DNA from: Sphingobacteriaceae bacterium
GTDB taxonomy: Bacteria; Bacteroidota; Bacteroidia; B-17B0; Aurantibacillaceae
Length of the DNA stretch: 19,966 bases
Assembly: GCA_025360355.1 (NCBI GenBank)
Contig: JANYCL010000285.1
Location: forward strand, 1 to 19,966
Direction of reading: 5' to 3'
Position numbers and translations under genes: made by a program
Part shown: positions 1 through 6,951 of the stretch, piece after piece
Layout of the letters: every line of letters starts with the position of its first letter
Position numbering within the stretch: position 1 is the first letter of the stretch
The notes under the pieces: generated by a model
What the model was told of the DNA's origin: nothing
Databases searched by the model: none
The model's input: the letters and a program-made list of their open reading frames with translations, nothing else

Positions 1-610
1 CATCGCGTTTTCCTTTTCCGGTGTAACGGAGTGATGAGAAAAATAAAACAGTATCAATTTCAAAAGGTGCATATTCGCTTACACGGCTGTTAACGTTACT
101 ATCTAAATGTTCTATTTTTACATTGAGTGGATTTGCTAAAAGCACCAATGATAGATCGCAAGCTTCAGCTTCTCGTGTCGCTTTAATAACTAATTGTTGT
201 CGGAATTTGTCTTTATTGGCTTTGTTTTTCTTAGCGTATTTTTCAAAATATTTTTTAGCGTCTTTATATTTTCCCTGACTTTTTAAAATGGTTCCCATCC
301 ACAATGGGGTTTCAGGATACATTTTGGCATTATCTTCTTTCATCACTTTCTCGTACCAGTGATAAGCAATTTCAAAATCATAATTTAAGCGCGAAGCCTC
401 AGCGTATTTATATTCGTAAATAAGTTGTGTTGAATCTAAAAGAATTAACTGATTAAAATATTGCGCGGCCGAAAAATAATCTTTCTCACCAAAACTTTCA
501 TTACCTTTTGCATACAAAGTTTTTTTAGCGTTGCTGCTTTGTGATAAAAGTGTTGTTGAGAAAACAACGGCCAAAAAAAGAATGAAATATGTAAGTTTAT
601 TTTCTTTCAC
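1..610 (-). CDS. TPR/PD40 outer-membrane-associated protein, PorE/OmpA-type (3' end missing)
   Basis: This is the N-terminal ~203 residues of a gene that runs off the left edge. I translated it from the reverse complement with a GTG start at 610-608, which gives a basic N-terminus and a hydrophobic signal peptide (about residues 1-23). TPR-like helical repeats follow, with motifs such as YFSAAQYFNQLILLD, AYHWYEKVM and GKYKDAKKYFEKYAKK. The segment SEYAPFEIDTVLFFSSLR then looks like the first blade of a PD40/WD40-like propeller. This order (signal, TPR, PD40, then usually a C-terminal OmpA peptidoglycan-binding domain) is typical of PorE-like Bacteroidota proteins, but the OmpA part lies outside the window and is inferred. 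The gene starts 3 bp after the stop of the PorP/SprF gene, so the two are almost certainly co-transcribed. PorP/SprF plus PD40-OmpA is a recurrent pair in the phylum. The start rests on reading frame and signal peptide only, since no upstream ATG gives a better one. Confidence 0.8.
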   Translation of the reverse strand, partial: MKENKLTYFILFLAVVFSTTLLSQSSNAKKTLYAKGNESFGEKDYFSAAQYFNQLILLDSTQLIYEYKYAEASRLNYDFEIAYHWYEKVMKEDNAKMYPETPLWMGTILKSQGKYKDAKKYFEKYAKKNKANKDKFRQQLVIKATREAEACDLSLVLLANPLNVKIEHLDSNVNSRVSEYAPFEIDTVLFFSSLRYTGKGKRD

Positions 611-613
611 AAA

Positions 614-1642
614 TTACATGAATACCGGACAAACACGTTTTTTAGCAATGAACGGGCGGTTACGTTTAATGATATGTGTAATGAAAATTTCGAAGGCACC
701 ACGGCGGTTAGTAGCTGCAATAAATTTACTGGTGTTCATGTCGTAACTCATGCCGGCGGTTGTAGTTTTAAATGTATAACCCAAACGCGCTATAACAGCA
801 TCTCTTGTTCTTAAATATAATCCTAAAGAAACACCATTATTAGTTTCGGTATTCATCATGTATTTAATATTAGCGCCGGGAACGATCTCGTTGTATTTTC
901 CTTGATGCGAATAAAGTAATTCGGTTTGCAAAATAAATTTGTTATTATCAGTAACCGGTAATTCAAAACCTAAATAATTTCCAATCTTAGTATCTAATTT
1001 GCTTAAAGTATTTCCCTGATAGGTAATAGAAGGATTGGTTAAGTGATTAAATGAAAAAGCGTACGTGAGTCTTGTGAATTGTGAAAATGAATATTGCAAA
1101 GCCGTACCAATATTAAAATCGGTAAAGCCTGTTTTAAAACGCGCAAAACTTTCTCCGGTTGGTGAGCCGCCGTTATAATCATAACCATCAAACTGATTGT
1201 CGAAAGTCATTTTACTATAATTAAAATTGGAGCCACTGTAACCTGCACTAAAACCAACACTAATTAATAAAGCCGAATCTTTTTTTACTTTGTGAATATA
1301 AGAACCGCTTAAATAAATTTGATTGGTGGTATAAAATGCATCGCCTGCCTGGTCGTTATTAAATTGCAAACCAATTCCAATGCAATCCGATTTCAGTTGT
1401 GTTGGCCGGTAACGCATATCGGCAGCAAAACCAAATGTTCTGTACGGAACAGGAACACTTTGCCACTGACTGCGGTAAATGCCATTAAAACGGTAATCGC
1501 CATTAAATAATCCTGTAAAAGCGGGATTTAAGTTTAAAAGAGAACCGTTGTATTGCGAGAAGTGGATATCCTGACCTTTTAAAAATGCCAAAAAGCAAAA
1601 ATTAAAAGCCAAAAGAAAAGCATATATCGTCCTCACCTTCAT
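614..1642 (-). CDS. Type IX secretion system PorP/SprF-family outer membrane protein
   Basis: A 342-aa predicted outer-membrane beta-barrel. The ATG at 1642 gives a signal peptide (about residues 1-23, cleaved before QDIHFSQ). An upstream TTG at 1651 is in frame but lies inside the likely promoter, so I reject it. The start of the mature protein, QDIHFSQYNGSLLNLNPAFTG, is the hallmark PorP/SprF N-terminus. The rest is alternating aromatic beta-strands (GLYLRTRDAVIARLGYTF is a typical late strand), and the protein ends with the family's CPxF-like tail (VCPVFM). PorP/SprF proteins sit in the outer membrane; PorP belongs to the T9SS core complex, and SprF is needed to secrete specific type B sorting-domain clients such as SprB. 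This copy is the promoter-proximal gene of a unit with the PD40/PorE-like gene 3 bp downstream. It is a paralogue of the 13784-14731 gene, and its exact client cannot be told from sequence. Confidence 0.92.
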   Translation of the reverse strand: MKVRTIYAFLLAFNFCFLAFLKGQDIHFSQYNGSLLNLNPAFTGLFNGDYRFNGIYRSQWQSVPVPYRTFGFAADMRYRPTQLKSDCIGIGLQFNNDQAGDAFYTTNQIYLSGSYIHKVKKDSALLISVGFSAGYSGSNFNYSKMTFDNQFDGYDYNGGSPTGESFARFKTGFTDFNIGTALQYSFSQFTRLTYAFSFNHLTNPSITYQGNTLSKLDTKIGNYLGFELPVTDNNKFILQTELLYSHQGKYNEIVPGANIKYMMNTETNNGVSLGLYLRTRDAVIARLGYTFKTTTAGMSYDMNTSKFIAATNRRGAFEIFITHIIKRNRPFIAKKRVCPVFM

Positions 1643-1648
1643 TCCTAA

Positions 1649-1679
1649 CAAATATAATTAATATGGGTGGTAAATACAA
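1649..1679 (-). promoter_or_regulatory. Bacteroidota-type promoter for the PorP/SprF-porE-like unit
   Basis: Reading the minus strand, TTG at 1679-1677 is followed by a 20-bp spacer and then TATATTTG at 1656-1649. This is an exact match to the Bacteroidetes form TTG-N17-23-TAnnTTTG. The -7 box ends only 6 bp before the ATG at 1642, so the leader would be extremely short or absent. Confidence 0.55.
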
Positions 1680-1727
1680 GCCTCAAATTCCTCGCAAAAA
1701 ACACAAAACTTATTTACAGTATTTTAG

Positions 1728-1735
1728 TACCTTTG
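1728..1735 (+). promoter_or_regulatory. Candidate -7 promoter element for the acyl-CoA dehydrogenase gene
   Basis: TACCTTTG matches TAnnTTTG exactly and lies 14 bp before the ATG at 1750. I see no TTG at the proper distance upstream, so only half the promoter is supported. If real, it places transcription start downstream of the ATG at 1663 and so favours the 1750 start. Confidence 0.4.
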
Positions 1736-1749
1736 CTAAAATTCCGAAC

Positions 1750-2934
1750 ATGGCTACAGATAATTTTCAGGCACACGATTATTACTTAATGGATGAATTA
1801 CTATCCGACGAACATAAATTGATCCGCGATACTGCGCGTGCGTGGGTAAAAAAAGAAGTTACTCCTATTGTAGAAGAAGCTTGTCAAACCACTAAATTCC
1901 CAAAGCAATGGATAAAAGGATTGGCTGAGGTTGGTGCTTTTGGTCCGTATATACCAACAGAATATGGTGGTGCGGGTTTAGATCAGATCTCTTACGGATT
2001 AATTATGCAGGAATTAGAGCGTGGTGATAGTGGATTACGATCGACTGCATCAGTGCAAAGTTCTTTGGTGATGTATCCAATTTATACTTACGGCAGCGAA
2101 GAGCAGCGTAAAAAATATTTACCAAAATTAGCAACGGGAGAAATAATGGGATGTTTTGGTTTAACAGAACCTGATCATGGCAGCAATCCAAGTGGCATGC
2201 TTACTAATTTCAAAGATGCAGGTGATGGTAAGAATGTTATTTTGAATGGCGCGAAAATGTGGATCAGTAATTCACCGTTTGCAGATATTGCTGTTGTTTG
2301 GGCGAAGGATGAAGCAGGAGAAATTCGCGGTTTAGTTGTTGAACGCGGCATGAAAGGATTTACAACTCCCGAAACACATGGCAAGTGGAGTTTACGCGCA
2401 AGCGCTACCGGAGAATTGGTTTTTGATAATGTAAAAGTTCCGAAAGAAAATATTTTCCCGAATATAAAAGGTTTAAAAGGTCCGTTGGGATGTTTGAACA
2501 GTGCGCGTTACGGAATTGCATGGGGCGTAATTGGTGCGGCGATGGATTGTTATGATAGTGCCTTGCGTTACAGTAAAGAGCGCATACAATTTGGAAAACC
2601 TATTGGCGGATTTCAGTTAACACAAAAAAAATTAGCTGAGATGATAACGGAAATTACAAAAGCACAATTATTAACTTGGCGTTTAGGCGTTTTAAAAAGC
2701 GAGAACCGTGCAACACCTGCACAAATATCAATGGCAAAACGTAACAATGTAAACATGGCATTGGTAATTGCGCGTGAAGCACGACAAATACACGGTGGTA
2801 TGGGAATTACAGGTGAATATCCAATCATGCGTCATATGATGAATTTAGAAAGTGTAATTACGTATGAAGGAACACACGATATTCATTTATTAATTACCGG
2901 AATGGATGTTACAGGATTTAATGCTTTCACATAA
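1750..2934 (+). CDS. gcdH: Acyl-CoA dehydrogenase, glutaryl-CoA dehydrogenase type
   Basis: A 394-aa cytoplasmic FAD enzyme. The start MATDNFQAHDYYLMDELLS at 1750 is chosen over an in-frame ATG at 1663 because the extra 29 lysine-rich residues look unlike the family and overlap the divergent promoter region. Family motifs appear in order: GDSGLRSTASVQSSLVM (the Arg matches the glutaryl-carboxylate-binding Arg of human GCDH), CFGLTEPDHGSNP and WISNSPFADI in the FAD/substrate region, LRASATGEL, NSARYGIAWGVIGAA, and TYEGTHDIH with the catalytic Glu at about residue 373. These match glutaryl-CoA dehydrogenase, which oxidatively decarboxylates glutaryl-CoA to crotonyl-CoA in lysine/tryptophan catabolism, more closely than generic short-chain enzymes. 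Electrons normally go to ETF. Substrate assignment is by motif similarity, and another acyl-CoA is possible. rpe follows after 15 bp on the same strand, probably co-transcribed without an obvious metabolic link. Confidence 0.93.
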   Translation: MATDNFQAHDYYLMDELLSDEHKLIRDTARAWVKKEVTPIVEEACQTTKFPKQWIKGLAEVGAFGPYIPTEYGGAGLDQISYGLIMQELERGDSGLRSTASVQSSLVMYPIYTYGSEEQRKKYLPKLATGEIMGCFGLTEPDHGSNPSGMLTNFKDAGDGKNVILNGAKMWISNSPFADIAVVWAKDEAGEIRGLVVERGMKGFTTPETHGKWSLRASATGELVFDNVKVPKENIFPNIKGLKGPLGCLNSARYGIAWGVIGAAMDCYDSALRYSKERIQFGKPIGGFQLTQKKLAEMITEITKAQLLTWRLGVLKSENRATPAQISMAKRNNVNMALVIAREARQIHGGMGITGEYPIMRHMMNLESVITYEGTHDIHLLITGMDVTGFNAFT

Positions 2935-2949
2935 ATTAAAAAAAACAGA

Positions 2950-3600
2950 ATGGCACATTTAGTAGCACCATCGATCTTATCGGCAGATTTTGCGAATATT
3001 CAGCGCGATGTTGAAATGATAAACAGCAGCAATGCAGATTGGTTCCATGTTGATATCATGGATGGTGTTTTTGTTCCGAACATTTCTTTTGGTTTTCCTG
3101 TTGTGAAAGCAATTAAAAAACACGCTAAAAAACCTTTGGATGTACATTTAATGATAGTTGATCCTGATAAATATGTGCAAGCATTTAAAGAAGCGGGAGC
3201 GGATATTTTATCAGTTCATTTCGAAGCTTGCACGCATTTGCACAGAACTATTCAAAATATTAAAAGTCATGGAATGAAAGCAGGGGTTGCAATTAATCCG
3301 CATACACCTGTTTCGGTTTTAGAAGATATTATTGCTGACATAGACCTGGTTTGCATGATGAGTGTAAATCCTGGTTTTGGCGGACAAAAATTTATTGAGA
3401 ATACTTATCACAAAACAGCGTTACTAAAAGCGCTTATTAAAAATAAAAATTCACAAGCCTTAATTGAAATTGATGGAGGTGTTGATCTTAATAATTACAA
3501 AAAACTATTGCAGAGCGGGGCGGATGTTCTAGTAGCGGGCAATACCGTTTTCTCCAGTAAAAACCCTCTACAAACTATTGCAGAATTAAAAACTATCTAG
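2950..3600 (+). CDS. rpe: Ribulose-phosphate 3-epimerase
   Basis: A 216-aa cytoplasmic TIM-barrel enzyme of usual family length. It interconverts D-ribulose 5-phosphate and D-xylulose 5-phosphate in the pentose phosphate pathway. All key motifs are present: APSILSADF at the N-terminus, HVDIMDGVFVPNISFG with metal-ligand His33 and catalytic Asp35, LDVHLM with His66, MMSVNPGFGGQKF (phosphate-binding and flexible loop), and IEIDGGV with catalytic Asp175. The start has no Shine-Dalgarno and sits in an A-rich stretch 15 bp after the acyl-CoA dehydrogenase stop. The 3' end meets the convergent T9SS cargo gene with one base between the two stop codons, and I see no hairpin terminator there. Confidence 0.97.
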   Translation: MAHLVAPSILSADFANIQRDVEMINSSNADWFHVDIMDGVFVPNISFGFPVVKAIKKHAKKPLDVHLMIVDPDKYVQAFKEAGADILSVHFEACTHLHRTIQNIKSHGMKAGVAINPHTPVSVLEDIIADIDLVCMMSVNPGFGGQKFIENTYHKTALLKALIKNKNSQALIEIDGGVDLNNYKKLLQSGADVLVAGNTVFSSKNPLQTIAELKTI

Positions 3601-3601
3601 T

Positions 3602-6238
3602 TTAATTCTCTAATTTAATTAATTTCTGTTGAGAAATAACCTGACCGTTCGAGTCAGTGATCTCAAGAATATAAACTCCTGCGCTTAATCCATCAACATA
3701 AAATGTTACAGGTGTAACGCCGGTACCAACATCCTTTGTAAATGATTTCACAGCTTTCCCAAACGGATCATAAATAATTATTGAAGTAGTTGTCGTTATC
3801 TTAGAATCAATTCCCATTGTGAAAGAATTTTGAACCGGATTCGGGAAAATATTAGTTACAGCAACTTCACCTTCAACAGAACCTAAAGAAATGACGTTAG
3901 TGGTTTTTCTTTCTCCGGTTTTTTCAAACGAAACGATCCTGTAATAATTAATAACTCCGGGAGTTGCAGTTCTGTCATCAAAAGAATATTTAGAAGGTTT
4001 GTTATTTGGATCTATACTTCCAATTTCAACAAAATTCTGCGCATCAGTAGAACGCTCCACTTTAAAGATTTTTACGTTTTCTTCCACATCGGTTTCCCAA
4101 TAAATATGATTGATCTTATCGGCTCTTACACCATAAAAAGTTTTGAATCCAATTGGTAATACAACGCAGATCCCGCTGGCACAAGCGGTAGTCCATTTAT
4201 ATGCTGTATTGGTCATAGTCCATTGATTGTATGGCCCCGCACCACCAACTGCATTGTGAGCAACCATATTTACAGGTGGTCTGTAAATTGTTCCTGTTGA
4301 ATTTGTAATTCCTAAAATAGCTTCACCATTATTCCATCCCGGACAAACTTTCTTTTGTCCGACGTGTATTTCAATATTATTACTGGTTTCAAATAATTTA
4401 ACCTGACTTGTATGATAAATAGAAGGACTTGCGGTACCACAAGAAAACATAGGAACATTTTCCCATGATACAACAAAACGTCTGTTAGGAGCTACACCTA
4501 ATGTTGCATATCTGATTATTCCTCCCAATGCAGGATTAATATCATGCCAAGGAGCAAGGATCGCATTTTGTGGTGTTGAGGAAGTTCCGCTTACAAGAGA
4601 AGGTGCAGGTAATGTAATTGACCAACCGGTACTAATACCAGGTGCTGCAATTTGATTTTGCCATACATTCGGATTACAAACTACCGCGTCGAAAACAAAT
4701 GCCGAATTAGATGCAATGTAACCATCAGTATATGGTTGGCCATCATAACAAAAATTAAAACCAAAATTAACGAGATTTGTAAATAAAATGTCGTCAGTAC
4801 TCGGGCATAACGTTCCCGCGAACACATCAAAACTATAAGGGACAGAGGTAGCTACATAAGCCATATTACAAGCAACTGTTGTTGGTGTTAACGTAATGTT
4901 GAGATCGTATGGATTACAAGCCGGTGATGGATAAGAATCAAGAATTAAATAATAAGATTGTCCAGCAGTTACACTTGGACAAAAAGACTGATTACCTGAA
5001 AAACTTTGAGCTTGACCAACACAAGTTCCTCCTGAAAGAGGGCAGTTCTGATATAATGTTACACCCATTGAAGATCCTGTTGAAGTAACATTAATATTTA
5101 TTTGACCGGTAGTTGCTGGTGTAAAAGTATAAACCACATCCTCACCACCATAATACAAGTTACTACCGCACAAAAATGTAACGTTACTGGAAGTAATATC
5201 ATTTCCCTGGCCGCAAGTCGTTTGTCCGGTTGTTGAGTATGGTATAGTTATACTTGTTGTACAAAGTCCGCAAGGACCTGAAGAAATTAAACTCGCTGTT
5301 ACAGCAGCACTGGTTGCATTTGACGCGCCACAGCTTACTATACAGTGGTAAAAAGTTGTTACTGTTACGTTTGCAGTAATAGTTGAACTTGAAACTCCAA
5401 TGTTTGTCCATGGTCCCGCAGCAGTTGGACCGGATTGCCATTGATAAGTTAATCCGCAGGCAGTACTTGCACCGGTTAAAGAAAGAGTGGTTGTATAATT
5501 CGCACATTTCATATTAGGATTTGCGCTTGCAGTTCCTGCTGCAGGCACGCCTACACAAAGTACAGGATCCCATTGATAAACTTGACCATTTGCTGGTTTT
5601 GTTGCAATGGTTGTTGTCTCAATTAATTTTGAAGCTACAGGTGCTGCGCTCGTATTATTTAAAGAATAATAATCTCCGGTTATTAGTCCTCCAAGTCCGA
5701 TTGACGCACCATTTACAACAATAGCTGCAGCATTTTGCTGGTAAATAAATTGAATTCGGTTGGTACCTTCATATAATTTTACCTGAAATGTAATAACGGG
5801 ATTAGCAGCCGTGTAAGCCCAAAGCATATTTAACCATTCAACAGTCAGTATTCTTGAACCAACAACTCCTGTAAGTTTATAATTCACATTTCCTGTCGTT
5901 GATGTTTTTATATCATCCCACAATGGAGCAATTATAGGCCGATCGGTGCCGGAGGTTAGATTATTTCCTGGATTAGATCCAACTGCAGTAGCTCCTAAAA
6001 ACATTACACCATTACTAGATGCCTTGAATTGAGTATAATTTACACAGCCATATTGAAAAGTGAATCCAATAGGAAGTACCCCGGAAATAGCATCATCAAC
6101 AGAAGCCGCATGTATAATTGTTGGAGCTGCATTAGCAACATATGCGCCGCCAGCAGCAGAGAATGAATAATTTATTTGCCCTTTAGAAAAATTAAAGGTT
6201 AAAATGCACAGTAAAAATATTTTGTAAAAACGTGTCAT
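3602..6238 (-). CDS. Large secreted multidomain protein with T9SS type A sorting domain
   Basis: An 878-aa exported protein with a signal peptide at residues 1-20. Approximate layout: a nidogen-like/beta-sandwich module at 22-230; a Cys-rich Ig-like module (CGLTYQWQSGPTAAGPWTNIG) at 230-322; a bacterial pre-peptidase C-like module at 325-450 (YYGGEDVVYTFTPATTGQIN, SYYLILDSYP); a second copy of the first module at 455-690; a fibronectin-like segment at 695-785 (FKVERSTDAQNFVEIG, YYRIVSFEKTGE); and a T9SS type A C-terminal sorting domain at ~795-878 (NIFPNPVQNSF, VYILEITDSNGQVISQQKLI). The sorting domain means export by T9SS and probable removal by PorU with attachment to the cell surface. I see no catalytic motif, so an adhesin or surface structural role is an inference. 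It starts 2 bp after a 127-aa exported protein gene, suggesting translational coupling. Confidence 0.9.
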   Translation of the reverse strand: MTRFYKIFLLCILTFNFSKGQINYSFSAAGGAYVANAAPTIIHAASVDDAISGVLPIGFTFQYGCVNYTQFKASSNGVMFLGATAVGSNPGNNLTSGTDRPIIAPLWDDIKTSTTGNVNYKLTGVVGSRILTVEWLNMLWAYTAANPVITFQVKLYEGTNRIQFIYQQNAAAIVVNGASIGLGGLITGDYYSLNNTSAAPVASKLIETTTIATKPANGQVYQWDPVLCVGVPAAGTASANPNMKCANYTTTLSLTGASTACGLTYQWQSGPTAAGPWTNIGVSSSTITANVTVTTFYHCIVSCGASNATSAAVTASLISSGPCGLCTTSITIPYSTTGQTTCGQGNDITSSNVTFLCGSNLYYGGEDVVYTFTPATTGQININVTSTGSSMGVTLYQNCPLSGGTCVGQAQSFSGNQSFCPSVTAGQSYYLILDSYPSPACNPYDLNITLTPTTVACNMAYVATSVPYSFDVFAGTLCPSTDDILFTNLVNFGFNFCYDGQPYTDGYIASNSAFVFDAVVCNPNVWQNQIAAPGISTGWSITLPAPSLVSGTSSTPQNAILAPWHDINPALGGIIRYATLGVAPNRRFVVSWENVPMFSCGTASPSIYHTSQVKLFETSNNIEIHVGQKKVCPGWNNGEAILGITNSTGTIYRPPVNMVAHNAVGGAGPYNQWTMTNTAYKWTTACASGICVVLPIGFKTFYGVRADKINHIYWETDVEENVKIFKVERSTDAQNFVEIGSIDPNNKPSKYSFDDRTATPGVINYYRIVSFEKTGERKTTNVISLGSVEGEVAVTNIFPNPVQNSFTMGIDSKITTTTSIIIYDPFGKAVKSFTKDVGTGVTPVTFYVDGLSAGVYILEITDSNGQVISQQKLIKLEN

Positions 6239-6240
6239 AA

Positions 6241-6624
6241 TTAATTTCCTTTAATTGTTTGAGCTTCTTGTGGATTTGAAGTATTGCAGTTCTTAAATAA
6301 CTCTGTAAACGATCCTTTTTTTATTGATAAAAGCGGCGCATTAAGTTCGGCAAGTTTATCAAGCTGCTCTAAAAAATTTCTTTTTGTAGTATAAATATTC
6401 GCATTTACATAAAGTGCAAATACAGCATGGTTCTCGCAATACAAAACACAAACAACACCTGGCAGCGTACTGAGTATATCCTTCACCTTGGCGTAAATTA
6501 CCGGATCGTTATTTTTAATTGACAAAAGCACTTCAACCGAATCGTTCGGCTGTGAAGATCTAATGCTTGCATTTGTGTTCAGAAATGCAGCAATAATAAA
6601 AAATAATGTAAAAATGTACTTCAT
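6241..6624 (-). CDS. Small exported protein with ferredoxin-like (HMA-like) topology, function unknown
   Basis: A 127-aa protein not recognised by name. Residues 1-19 form a clear signal peptide ending TNA/S, so it is periplasmic or secreted. The rest reads as beta-alpha-beta-beta-alpha-beta: VEVLLSI, then DPVIYAKVKDILSTL, VVCVLYCEN, AVFALYVNAN, KRNFLEQLDKL and LLSIKKG. This resembles the fold of heavy-metal-associated domains, but there is no CxxC, and its three cysteines (VVCVLYC and KNC) are spaced differently. Metal binding is therefore unsupported. It is the first gene of a unit with the large T9SS cargo, whose ATG lies 2 bp after this stop. That suggests a helper, chaperone-like or regulatory partner of the cargo, which is inference from position only. 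No perfect promoter is seen upstream; the best -7 candidate in the gap (TAATCTTG) has one mismatch. Confidence 0.75.
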   Translation of the reverse strand: MKYIFTLFFIIAAFLNTNASIRSSQPNDSVEVLLSIKNNDPVIYAKVKDILSTLPGVVCVLYCENHAVFALYVNANIYTTKRNFLEQLDKLAELNAPLLSIKKGSFTELFKNCNTSNPQEAQTIKGN

Positions 6625-6951
6625 GGCTGGTAATTATAAATATAAATTTACTAAATAATAACGTAAAATACAAGATTAAGTAACACTCTTAAATCAATAA
6701 AGACCTCCTGTTCCAAGAAAATCTCAAAAAGCATTTTCAATTATTAGATTCAAACTGAGGCTAACTCTTCACGTGCCTGAGTAAAACCCCTTTTTGGATT
6801 AGTATAGTTCCATCTGAATTTGGAATCTAAATTTTATTAGGGTAGGAGATCATAAATCAAATTAGACAAAGACCCAATTTAATTCGACTAAATTTCCGGA
6901 TAATTAGCTCATAACTAATTTACGTGTAATTTTGTCAAGAATTAATATTTA
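6625..6951. other. 327-bp divergent intergenic region, no gene recognised
   Basis: This AT-rich spacer lies between the minus-strand exported-protein gene and the plus-strand nuclease gene. I find no tRNA, no convincing ORF and no strong hairpin. It holds an exact TAnnTTTG element near the nuclease start and a one-mismatch element facing the other gene. An imperfect 8-bp inverted repeat (6754-6761 with 6775-6782, one mismatch, 13-base loop) is too weak to call. A 27-codon minus-strand ORF at 6651-6734 is probably chance. Confidence 0.6.
6927..6934 (+). promoter_or_regulatory. Candidate -7 promoter element for the DUF2779 nuclease gene
   Basis: TAATTTTG matches TAnnTTTG exactly and ends 17 bp before the ATG at 6952, a suitable distance for a short leader. 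No TTG is found 17-23 bp upstream, so the -33 half is missing or degenerate. Confidence 0.4.

Noticed and set aside
6651..6734. 27-codon minus-strand ORF in the intergenic gap.
   Set aside because: Short, hydrophobic-biased, no promoter or start context; indistinguishable from chance.
6754..6782. Imperfect hairpin followed downstream by CCCCTTTTT in the intergenic gap.
   Set aside because: Has a central mismatch, a 13-base loop, and no gene ending there to terminate.
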